Shown here in pieces: positions 1 through 10,399 of a stretch of DNA of 64,000 bases. Position 1 is the first letter of the stretch. Every line of letters starts with the position of its first letter. The DNA lies in contig OZ199839.1 of assembly GCA_964304625.1 (NCBI GenBank), positions 10,044,001-10,108,000 of the forward strand, written 5' to 3'. The notes under the pieces were generated by a model. It ran no database searches and was not told where the DNA came from. It saw only the letters and a list, made by a program, of their open reading frames with translations. A program made the position numbers and the translations under genes. The stretch is from Kudoa neothunni (lineage: Eukaryota > Cnidaria).

Positions 1-78
1 TGTAAATTTTTCAGATACATAGAAGGTTATAGATGAAAATTATTTAGTTAATACCTATTAAGCTAAAATATGTGTTAG

Positions 79-1639
79 GAATACGATGATCATGGTTACA
101 TTACTGTTGATCAACACATGATTTCTTTGGGATACTTAACGGAGGTCAACCTCTATAATCCAGATATAAATACAATTAGAACCAAAAATGTAACATATTC
201 ATTCTATTCACAATCTTTTCCCGGTCTGGGACATTCAGAAATCCTATTAATGATTATATATCATTTGATATTTGTAATTGAATATTTGTTGTTTTAAAAT
301 ATTACAAAAACTATGTGTTAGCTCGGAAAATATATTACGAAAAATAATGGTGAAATGTACATCGAATTTCCTTGTTCATTATTAGATACAAAAATTAAAA
401 TCACCGAAGAAGAATATAAAAGCTTAAGCTTTCAAAGTTATTATGATAAAAATTTTTGGGAGCGAATAAACATTATTTCCAAATATGATTTTTCCCTATG
501 TGTGGACATCATTTATGACGTTGCGTTTAAATCTAATATACGGCATCCATGGAATTTAAACACGGAAAAATTGCTTTCAAGTGCATTTCCACCAAAAACC
601 GGAAGAAAAGCTTTCGATGTATACAATTATTTTATATGAATATGATCATAACGAAAGTTTCTATTTGTATATTGATTTATCATAGATATATAACTATGTG
701 ACAGATTTTAAATTGGAAAAATATTATCGTTCATTGGATTCCATGAAATCATTAACAAACATAGCTAACCGTTATAAAGTGTATGGTGCATCCAAATCAT
801 CGTTAACGCCAGATGAGGCCTACAAACATACAAAGGAATCGGTCGCAAGGACTTTTTCCTATGTTCTACTAGAATTTATTTCAATGTTACCATCATTTAC
901 AGATAATGATTACGTCTTTAGGACCCATGTATGATGGCTTTATTAATAAAAACTATATAGTTTTATTCTAGGAGAATGAACTTGGTTGGCAGCCAGAATT
1001 TCTTAGTGATCACACTATGAGGAGATATTATGGACGTAAATATAAGATATCTTCAATGAATTGATTTAATTCCATTGAAAGGTGAAAAGTTCCCCAACCC
1101 TCAAGGGAATTATGGCGGACCATCCTTAAATATCCCCAATAACAGCACAAACTCAGCTGATGATAGTGAATTCGCTGAACCCTATCACGATAATTCTAGT
1201 AACCCATTTCGTCAACAAAATGAATAAACTATAAATTTTACATTAAATTATACAGAAAGCGAGACTGAGCATCAAATAGATGAGAGTCAATCAAGCTCAT
1301 CGTATTATAAACGTCCCCCAACGTCTACCATAAGTTCTGAGGGTGGAAGTAATCAAAATCTCCTTATAGAAATTATGCACGAAATTATATAGGTAGCGAA
1401 AGTGGACGTCGAACAGATGGGAGTCAATCAAGCTCATCGTATAATAAACGTCCACCAACGTCTACCATAAGTTCTGAGGGTGGAAGTAATCAAAATCTCC
1501 TTATAGAAATTATGCACGAAATTATATAGGTAGCGAAAGTGGACGTCGAACAGATGGGAGTCAATCAAGCTCATCGTATAATAAACGTCCACCAACGTCT
1601 ACCATAAGTTCTGAGGGAGGAAGTAAACAAAACCTTTAA
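79..1639 (+). CDS. Unidentified protein with Ser-rich repeated C-terminus (5' end outside window)
   Basis: I do not recognise this protein. A spliced model fits with exons at about 79-273, 322-618, 686-928, 972-1035, 1082-1198, 1256-1348, 1393-1485 and 1530-1639; every junction is GT-AG, phases agree, and introns are 43-67 bases. The first part reads as a globular protein with YNPDINTI and GLGHSEIL followed by a short hydrophobic stretch; the middle is charged and aromatic (FWERINIISKYDF, LEKYYRSLDSM, GWQPEFLSDH). The tail changes to Asn/Ser/Pro/acidic low complexity and then three copies of a 31-residue Ser-rich unit containing SQSSSSYNKRPPTSTISSEG, ending SKQNL and TAA. The repeated tail looks disordered. 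The start lies before the window or in an unresolved upstream exon. A faint likeness of the first exon to a polycystin-type extracellular segment was not supported downstream. Confidence 0.55.
1256..1639 (+). repeat. Tandem exon-plus-intron repeat, 137-base unit, three copies
   Basis: The string AGTCAATCAAGCTCATCG starts at about 1285, 1422 and 1559, so the period is exactly 137 bases. This is not a multiple of three, but each unit holds an intron of 44 bases (1349-1392 and 1486-1529, GTAATC...ATATAG), leaving 93 coding bases or 31 codons. Units 2 and 3 are nearly identical; unit 1 matches from the SQSSSS part onward but differs over its first third. The last unit changes GTAATC to GTAAAC and runs to a stop. 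The array therefore arose by duplicating genomic DNA that spans an exon and its intron. Confidence 0.8.
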
Positions 1640-1859
1640 CAATGACATAATTAATGTCTCAATCACGATATTAATAATCTTTATATTCTTTATTTTATTT
1701 TTTTCTATTGTAGAATGAAATCTGCGAAACCATCTCTTTGAACCAATGCTACGTTAAAATGCCATTAATTATCAATCTACTAATAATATATTACATTATT
1801 CGGTTATATTCTATTATATATGACATTAGTCGAAATTTTTTTTTCATAATGTAGCTACA

Positions 1860-3300
1860 GTGGGTGACGGGTAATACGCAGTAAGGCTAATACGTACGTT
1901 TGCTATTCCATACAGAATTTACTACTTGTTGAACACATTACTTAAGTTGACGTTTATAAACTTAATTTAGCTGAGTTATTACACGTAAAAATAATTTCTA
2001 GGCAAAAAAAACAATAAAATATTTTAATTTAAACGCATTGTTGTGTAATACGTACCATTTTCCCTGAAATTGACCTCAAAATCGTTCGCAGGGACTATTT
2101 GATTTGTATGTGTGATTGATATAAATCTTCATAATATTCTTATAATAAATAATAAACACATAGCAATGAAAAAGTTGATGTTAATATAAAAAACTTAGTC
2201 ACATCTTTAAAAATTATGTTGTTATATTCATATTAATTTTGAATAGTAACCTACCAATGAAATTACAAATTATGGAAGTATATGAAAATGGAACTGTAAA
2301 TATTAAAAAACTGAACAAACAATGAATCTAACGAACAATCTGCGAACGGTTTGCTTGAATAAGGTCAAGTATTTCAGAGTTATTTCTCGTAGGAAATTAT
2401 TTTTAAACGTAATGAAATTGTGAAGAGAATTATGTCAAATATCTATAATGTTAATTATGGTTGGTTTAAAGAACTGTTTAATCTGGGTAGGTTAAACTTT
2501 TATAGTGATCCGAAAATCGTTGGTGAATGCACGCCTAAGAATAACTCTGAAAATTTATAAACTCGAGTCGATGTTGAAGTTTAACTAAGACAGATCCTGA
2601 TTCAATTTTGTTGCAGTTTTCTACACAGGAAATATTAAAAATAGAGAATGAAATCTTTTCGGTTGAACAGGATGGTTTATAACCACTTAAAACACATTAC
2701 ATATCGAAACAAAGACGTTGAAAAAAATTACTAAATTTTCCAGTTCTCCAAGAGACATTAGTACGTCCTATTTAGAGCCAGTTGATTAATAAGTATCTAA
2801 ATTACAAAAACCATTTAACTGTCTCAAATGCATAAAGGTATTTAAATCAAAAAATAAATAATTTATCCAAAACAAAATTATCGAAAATTATTTTCAATTC
2901 CGATCGGATCTCACACCACGAGTTGGGAATCCCTGCTTATTATTATACATTTTTCGGATATCGCGTTAATCGTGAAATCGTGATATTGTAAGAAGAATGC
3001 GTCCAATGCCTTGAAAAGTTAAACGTAAAGGTCCTCCAAAATATTCATCAAATGAGTAATTGAAAAGAAAATGTTCTATTTTTCAGATTAATTTTAAATA
3101 AAAATGAACTTTTTTAAATTACTTAAAATAAATTTCCTAATTTTTATAATTAATAGGAATTCGTAGCTGGTTCCTTGATAAAGAAATAGTTGCTAAGGTT
3201 CTGACAAGAGGAGCAATCAACGAAGAGAATGAAGTTGGGTTATTCCCTGATATTGCGAATAATGCAAAACCTAGATTCCAGATTTAACGATTAAAAAATC
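1860..3300 (+). mobile_element. Decayed pogo/Tigger-like DNA transposon (probable)
   Basis: A terminal-like motif GGGTGACGGGTAATACGCAG lies at about 1860. Downstream on the same strand are scraps of transposase-like reading frame: at 2253 KLQIMEVYENGTVNIKKL, like the helix-turn-helix of CENP-B/Tigger proteins, and at 3213 AINEENEVGLFPDIANNAK, like the catalytic NADETGLFY...LPNK block of jerky/Tigger DDE transposases. Many stops and frame changes separate them, and no clear right-hand inverted repeat was found. The family call rests on these two short matches plus the similar arrangement at 37611. Confidence 0.35.
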
Positions 3301-3520
3301 TATCCTTTTTTGTGAGGACTTTCTATTTAACATAAAGACTACAATAACCAACAACAAAACGAATGATTACAGATGTATCATCTGTAAGCAAACTTTAACC
3401 CTTTCACGCTTGAATTTTTATTTATCGATAAAAAGGATATATAAATTTATATAAGTAATTTGACTTAAAACCTATATTTATTTTCTTAAAATAGCTTATA
3501 ATATTTCATAAAAATGGGTA

Positions 3521-4395
3521 TTAAATGTTGCATCGTATACCGGGCATCCGGCATTAGTGGACCGGAATTTGTGCGCACGATAGAAATCGAAAGGAATTGA
3601 ATAAAAAAAATAAAATAGTGCATAATATGTCAATTATTTTTCATTGTAATTGTAGAGGAAATTTCTAACACTCATAAGACAACGTGGAACATTTCAAACA
3701 TACTACTACTTGGGGTTTTCTTTCGAAAATTTTGCATCTTCTTGGAAATGGAGTTACTTAAGACAAGGGAATTATATTATCAAATTTTATTTTATCGGAT
3801 AAAGAAATATGTTTGTTCCTTGGTAATTTAATGTTTTCGTTGATATTGTTTGGATTTGGATTGGGATCAATATTTTGGCGGCTTCGTTTGCGAGTTTGTA
3901 TAGATAATTGGTTTTAATATAAAAATGAATCACAAATTGAGTAGGTATAGGATATCAGATCAAGAGTTTAGGGCCTTTGTGGTATTGCGTATAGATTTGA
4001 TTCGACAACAATCAATTCAAGCAGTTCATTATCGAATAACCTATTAAAATAATCGATGGGATGAGTTAACTCGTTTAAATTTTCAACATTATCATTATTT
4101 TTGGATAATTCCAGATGCAAACATACGTTGTAAAATGTATTTTCCTATGTGGTTTCTGAATTAATTTAAGAATCATCTGATGACACGCATTCTTTTCCTC
4201 CATATTTGATGATATAATCACTGGATCGTCGTCAAAATACGAATGTGGCTCAGACATGCCAGCATCAGGTATAACAATGATTTCTGAAAGTTCGTTGTTA
4301 TTTTCATTATTATTAGTCGTAATGTCACAATCCTTTGTGATCAATCTAACTCCAGTCCACGAGCGCCGGATGTCCGGTATACGGGTACGTGTTAA
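3521..4395 (-). mobile_element. Short, internally deleted piggyBac-type element
   Basis: TTAA at 3521-3524 and 4392-4395 bounds the element, as expected for piggyBac target-site duplications. Just inside are inverted repeats: left CGTATACCGGGCATCCGG, right (reverse strand) CGTATACCGGACATCCGG, with homology continuing through GTGGACCGGA / GTGGACTGGA. The reverse strand from 4344 encodes an acidic N-terminal stretch (IPDAGMSEPHSYFDDDP) and, about 4070-3960, NELTHPIDYFNRLFDNELLE followed by IVVESNLYA. This is the typical piggyBac transposase N-terminal block (P.DYF..LFD.EL..LIV..TN.YA). At under 900 bases the element lacks the catalytic core and must be non-autonomous. Confidence 0.8.
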
Positions 4396-4713
4396 ACATT
4401 GTATTATTTCAAAAATTATTGATCTGATCCGTTTATAAATCTATTGGTTTAATGAAATAAATTATTCACATTATTCCAAATTTTCATTTTGGTAAATCAT
4501 GAAAACTTTAGATGTTATGATCAAATTCTTTTGAATGTTGCAGTGGTATGGTGGAGCCAATTTAAATTCCTAGTTTGATGAATGTAATATTTTTTAATAA
4601 TTTTGAAATCTATTATTAAAAAACAACTCCTTTAATATATTTTACTTATATTGATCACATTAAGAAATTTCGCTTAAGTAAGTTTCTGATTTAAAGACAA
4701 ATGGCTGCTCAGT

Positions 4714-4742
4714 ATACCACCGGACATCCTGCACGATAGGGT
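4714..4742 (+). repeat. Solo piggyBac-like terminal motif
   Basis: GTATACCACCGGACATCCTG followed by CACGATAG resembles the inverted repeat of the neighbouring piggyBac element at 3535 (GTATACCGGGCATCCGG ... CACGATAG). A TTAA lies about 15 bases upstream. No matching opposite end was found, so this is probably the remnant of a related copy. Confidence 0.4.
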
Positions 4743-4848
4743 AAAGCATAAATGAAAAATTCGTAGGCTGTCATGTGTTTCAGTGGAGCCATTTCAAATT
4801 TGAACGAATTAAAGAGATTTCATCATCATATTATGTAAATACGATTGA

Positions 4849-4999
4849 ATCTCGACTATTCGAAAAATTTGTGATCAGTGATTTTCATTCCGTTTAATCG
4901 AAAATTTATCGGCACGTAATTTCAATATAATCCAAATAAAATTTAAAATAACATCCAGATGGCGCGATTTCAGGATAATCAAGGTTTGACTATATTGGA
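4849..4999. repeat. MITE copy A (Tigger-like), also at 35738
   Basis: This segment and 35738-35873 share the same order of words: AATCGAA, CACGTAATT, AATCCAAATAAAAT, a GGATGGCGCGA/GGATAGCGCAA block and AATCAA before a TTTGGAT tail. The outer parts contain CTCGACTATTCGA and, in copy B, CCTCGATAA-type sequence on the reverse strand, which resembles the AACCTCGATAAT ends of pogo/Tigger non-autonomous elements. No coding capacity. Confidence 0.5.
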
Positions 5000-5089
5000 T
5001 TTAAGCTGTTCGGGAGGTTAAATAATATTTCGTAAAAATTTAGATATTTCTTAAATAAAAACATTAATCATAGTCAGGGAAATAAATGT

Positions 5090-7939
5090 TTATATAATCG
5101 AAATTCTATTTGATTTTGGTTTTCTTCCACATTGAAATATTATAGTAGCTGCAATAATACCGATTAAAACCAGTAAGGAGATAACCACAACGGTTATTAT
5201 TATTCTAAAAATTTAATCAAATTTACTACAAAAAAAAATCTACTTGGTCTTATTATTGTTTCTAAAATAAAATTAGATAACCTAAAATATTAAACAAAAA
5301 TACGATATAGAATCAAAAGTAACAATTGTATCATCTATTAGATAATCAAATAAGAATTAAACGGATATAACAAAATCTACCTGCTCTAAACAACGTAAAA
5401 CCATTAATATCAACGTTTTCTTTGTAGTAAACCGTTAAATTGTTCAATAAACCAAACTCTTTGATATTTCTAATAGAAAATTTATTGCATGTAGGGACAC
5501 CGTTCACACAATTCGAATTGTTCGATTTAGTACAATGCCCTATTACTGACCAACTATTTTTTCGGAAGGTTTTTAGCACCCAGTAACAGTTTGCAGCCGG
5601 AGACTTAATTTTTTTGGGAAGAATGGCAGAAACAGTTAATTGAGTTTTATCCCATAACGCGATTACATTGATTTTTTGGGGGTCTAGAAAAAATATTTAA
5701 AAAATAATATTTGTTTATAATCAAATATTAAAGTAATATTTGTAATAATTGAAATTTATAAAAACCTTGTGGAATCGTAAGACATGATGTTTCAGAGACG
5801 TCAAAGATTGATTTCACGCAGATAAGATACTCCATAGATCGATTTAAGGGATCCAAAAATTCAATGCTATCACACGCAGGAGATGTTTTACAAGACATTA
5901 TTGTTGCATGTGCGTTAGATAGAATTCTGAAGTCGCTTTCGTTTGTAGGTTTAACAATTTTATTATCATTATGGCAAATATAATTCGGTTTGAAACCACC
6001 AATATATTCTTCAAAAATGGTATATTCACACTGAAAATCTAATTTAGATTTGTATGCCACTTTTGCGTGGATTTTTATGTTAAAACCTTCGTAACTGTAT
6101 TGAAGCTCTAAGGTACCATCAACTAAAACATTTTATTTAATCCTTTAACATAAATAATTTATTTTAAATACTTGGTAATATTATTGGATCGTAATCAGAA
6201 TCAACATAAACTTTGATTTTATATTTGGCAGTAGGATAAATTCCTCTAAGAACATAATTCTTATTGCACAGCCCACGACAAGAACGATGACCATCACAGT
6301 TTGCTTCGTAGAATAAATCGCTTTCCATTTGACTTACATAGAAAACGCAAGTATATCCCTTCGCTCTATCGTTCTTAACACTAATATTTCCTCTTAGTTT
6401 AATTATTTTTGGTTCATCTACGGGTAAAATTGCAATTTGTCGACTAAAATCAACTCCAGCTATCAGTTTAAAATATTAGTAAAATCATTATTGAAAAATT
6501 TACCTGTTCGAAATGTAACTTTTTCGGTGTGCCGCATACTTCCGCCATTACTTAAATCAATCATTACGAGGTATAATATTCCGGGTTCCAAGCGTTCAAT
6601 CGTTATCTGAGTGCATAATATGTCACAATTTGTCTCCTCATCACAGATAATTTGTGCCGAAACTTTTGTCATCGGAATGTCACCTCGGTACATATTTGTA
6701 TTACAACTATCATAAATAGGACTGTCTGTTTGAGTAGGATTGTTAAATTGTGAATTATCGAGAGAAACGCTTCTTTTGGAAATTTTTGAAACTATACCTC
6801 CAAAGGTATTATCAGCAGCTACAAATACTAAATAAAATATATTTTAATTAAATAATGAGGTTAAAAGTTAATACCAAATTTTTTATCAATAAAACCAGAA
6901 CCTATTATTTGTCGGTTATGATGTCTTGTTGTTATTCTTATTTCGACAATAGGATATAAATCGTAATAAAGTCCAACCGTTCTACAGGGAGAGTAGCATT
7001 CCTTTCCTATATAACTCCCGCCACAATCAGATGTGTATTCTGTAGGTTTTTCCCCAGACACGTAATTAGCTCTTATACTGAAGTGACAAATATCAGCAGA
7101 AAAATTATTCTCAAATGATAGGAGGTAAACATATTTTCGATCCACAGCTTTATAAACCACACTATACTGTGGTCTATACATTTCTATATTAGCCCGAATG
7201 TATTGGTTCGGCATATAATAATAGAAACTAGGTTTGTTTGAGCATTTAACCTCAAAATGTTCGATCAATAAATAGATCTCCACATGATGATACAGTTCAT
7301 CTTTGTGGGCATTAGAAGTATCAGATTTTTTCATATTCTCAACTTTATCGTTGTAATGTATTTCACAGTTACCAATTTCGTGTGTATCTGTGGTGACCAA
7401 AATATATATGTAATGATGTTCGATAGTTGTTCTCACCTTTAAATCGAACAAAATTGCTATAATAATTTTGAATACTTTATTTCTATAATTATTACAGACT
7501 TACGTGTCTCAAAACCAATTATATGCAAGCTTTCATCTGAACTTGTGTCACCTTCTGAAATTCTAACTGAGGCGTATTTTGAGTTCTTATCAACAAATTT
7601 ATATGCATATATTCCACTATCACATGTGAAATTGCAATAATTATGCGGGGAAATATCTTCCACCAATAAACATGTTCGTTCGCTACTGAGAATTTCGTCT
7701 GGAACAAGTATAGAACTCCAGCATTGTTCATTTGCTCCTGTGGAGCTAGTCACATTGAGTGTAATTTTAGGAGGAGATACTTCATGGTTAATATCATAGG
7801 TGAATTTTCTTGAATTAGCATCAAAACTGTTGCAACACGTTTGAGCGATGATATCTTTATATTATTAAACAAATCAGAGCAATATTTATTATATATTACA
7901 AATAATAATAGTAAATGTATGATAATTAATAATTTTCAT
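5090..7939 (-). CDS. Secreted or membrane FN3-like protein, paralogue A
   Basis: Starts at ATG 7939 with a signal-peptide-like segment (MKIINYHTFTIIIYIIAQTC). Exon model: 7939-7900, 7854-7504, 7456-6875, 6827-6504, 6459-6172, 6122-5766, 5683-5381, with introns of about 45-85 bases. The mature part is a row of beta-rich domains with paired cysteines and motifs such as ITIERLEPGILYLVMIDLS, GIYPTAKYKIKVYVDSDYD and LNNLTVYYKENVD, which follow the fibronectin-III pattern of a late Tyr in the F strand. A reverse-strand segment at 5210-5090 encodes a hydrophobic helix (ITVVVISLLVLIGIIAATII) with a short basic tail, suggesting a single-pass anchor, but I could not make its phase agree with exon 7 and a possible 18-base micro-exon near 5236-5253. 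Function unknown. It is colinear with paralogue B at 17856-20645. Confidence 0.7.
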
Positions 7940-8220
7940 TCCTTTATTTTATTACGCCTGATACATCAAATGACGATATTGTTCCCTTCTATATAGCAAT
8001 TTATACTCAAGTAATTAAATAAGCGATTTATTCGATAATCTAATACATTTTAATGAGTTATATCTAATCCTTACGTAATTTTCTGAAATATGTTCAGTTA
8101 ATATATTTATATCATTTCGACACACATAAAAAATATTTATTTAATATTCGATACATGAATTTGCAGTTTTTACACCCTCACATTATAGTTTATTTTCCCT
8201 TATTATAAATATTGAATAAT

Positions 8221-9559
8221 TCTATTTGTCTATCAATAAATTAATAATATTAGGTTAAAATGATCGTTACTGGTGAATTTAGCTAAAATAGAAATTTAGT
8301 TTTGTGATCTGATAATTACTCTCCATAGAGATATTAATATATTTTATGGGTTGTATTTAATATCATTAAACTACGAAAATATTAAGGATAATTAAAATTA
8401 TTAAGAATCTTAAATTTATATTTTTAATTTACTATATCTATTTGCAACCAAAATTTTTTTATTAAATTATGAAATACGAAGTCCTTGAAACGCAAGCTCG
8501 AGAGCAAGCGAAGGAGTTGTTTTCAAATTAAATTCAGAAAAAGTATCTCATGTTTTTACAAATTTTCCGCAAAAACCAACATTTGTAATTATAGTAAATA
8601 TAAATTATAATAATACAAATAAATCAATGACAAATATGTACAGTAGATGAATAATGGAATAGATCCTTTTGATAACCATTGTGCACCTTCGAATTACACC
8701 AAAAGCTCGATATAGTGTGATAAATGGTGACTCGGGTTTTACGACGGTATGACAAATCACCATCTTATATCGATTCACGCGCAAATGCATCAGAGTAAAC
8801 ATTTTTAATGGACATATATCATTGAATTTTACCTTTTTATTGAAATTAATACATTTAATTTATCCATAAATGAATTAAATAATTATAGTTATTTATGGCG
8901 TTTATGAGAAGAGAACTTTAACGGATAACTATCGTAATTTTTTCAGCGGCTAAAAAGAATTTCGATAAAATTAATCTCTATGATCTTAATATTTTAGTAC
9001 TTTAAATTAAAATAATTTTATTATTATGAATTATTTCAATTTCATAACTAATTTGCAACACTCTCGGTTATATGATCTAGTTATTATCCATAAAATAAAT
9101 ATATTAAATTGTTGGACAAAGGATGACTTTAAATATACAAATAGCTTAGCTTATGCAATAAATTGTAATAATAAATCCAAATTTTTCATATTATACCTTT
9201 TAAATATATGCATGATTATTTGTAACATTATAATAACTGATGGTACTCCACTTGACTTCAAAATCATTGATAATATAATGAAATAGTTTTAAATATAAAT
9301 TGACTATTTTTATCAAAAAGAAGCTGTGTGAAAAAATACTGTTTGTGATTGGTCTTCGAACTCCCGCACATAATAATGTCTTTGTTGAAATAGATGTTAA
9401 TTTACAGTATATGTGACCAGCATTCGGCAACGAATACAAAACATCTTAAAATTTTAAGAATTATAATTCGTTAATAAAAACTTAAATAAGATGTTAATTT
9501 CTTTTCCCTTATATTTTATTTTGTATACGAAATAGGATGTATAGCTTGGGATTGTACTT
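8221..9559. other. Spacer: decayed tail of the duplication, then no gene seen
   Basis: Near-identity to the other paralogue's 5' flank stops at 8220 (partner 20926), but 8270-8460 still aligns loosely with 20980-21170 (shared words such as GAGATATT, CAGTATCATTAAA-like and TTACGAGAATATTAAA-like). Beyond that the DNA is AT-rich spacer; the small reading frames at 8605-8802 and 9026-9286 have no recognisable protein character. Confidence 0.5.
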
Positions 9560-10390
9560 CGATTTTTATTTGTTATAGAGCGATATTTTTTTAGTTCCCC
9601 CATGTTGATTCAACCTTATTTGTGTGGACTTCTTGAAGCGAAACAAAGTTGTTCTTGTGAATAACAGTGTAATGGATGAAACCTAAATCTTCAAGTCTTG
9701 TAACCAGCCCAACCATCAGTCCAAATGATAGATCGGGCTTCAACATTATTTAATATAATGTCTTCTAGAACTTGGCGATTTCGATATCGTGAAAGTTTAA
9801 GAAAACAGTTACCATTTTCATTTATTCCTCCGATCACCCAAAATTTTTGATTTTTCAGAATTCGACCAACATCATGTTTCTTATACGTCTGACAGTTTCG
9901 TCTATTTGAACAACAACATCGTTCCCACCAAATCTGTAAAATTCTTCATTCAACTTTAAAAACATGTTGTCGACGATTATTTTTTCAAATTTAGAATAGT
10001 AGAATATGAAGAAATGTCCAAATGCCTCGCTAAATCCCCATAAGTCATGGTTGGATGTTGAAAAATTATAACATATAACTATCAGCAGAAATAACTTTCA
10101 TATAGGAAGTTTTGAGAGCTCGAGAATTGTTCTATTTCTTATAGACACCCGTTTTTTGTAATGGTTGCGTTTTAACTGATATTTGAAATTTATATCACTG
10201 CGAGATATCAATTTTAATTTCCCGCCGCAATTACATGATCGATTTAACTTTATATAACCTAAATTTTCTAAAACATTAATTGTATATTTTCGATTATCAC
10301 GAAAATAGTCATTATCTAAAATTGTGATTCTATCAAATGTTCCAAACTCAAAATTTTGCATTTTTCGGAATTGCCAACGAGCTTGCACTG
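9560..10390 (-). mobile_element. Merlin-type (ISXO2-like) transposase remnant
   Basis: Reverse-strand frames together match ISXO2/IS1595-type transposases of eukaryotic Merlin elements. At 10388-10098 is the N-terminal part (CNCGGKLKLI zinc-ribbon-like pair of cysteines in CNCGG). At about 9960-9690 are VVVQIDET, GRILKNQKFWVIGGINENGN, and EARSIIWTDGWAGY, corresponding to the three catalytic blocks (IDE, W..GG, D.W..Y). At about 9680-9600 is LGFIHYTVIHKNNFV followed by VHTNKVESTWG, the usual C-terminal H..N.IES.W block. The frames are broken by several shifts and stops, so the copy is dead. No clear terminal inverted repeats were found. Confidence 0.75.
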
Positions 10391-10399
10391 GATGAAAAT

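Noticed and set aside
79-273. Polycystin-like extracellular segment
   Set aside because: NLYNPDINTI recalls the polycystin TOP domain, but the following exons show no channel helices.
1256-1639. Possible CRISPR array
   Set aside because: The repeat unit is 137 bases, contiguous and coding; there are no spacers, and the genome is eukaryotic.
9026-9286. 86-codon forward frame
   Set aside because: Composition typical of random AT-rich DNA; overlaps an equally uninformative reverse frame.
9345-9375. tRNA-like B box (GAGTTCGAAGACC on the reverse strand)
   Set aside because: No T-arm pairing, no A box and no cloverleaf around it.
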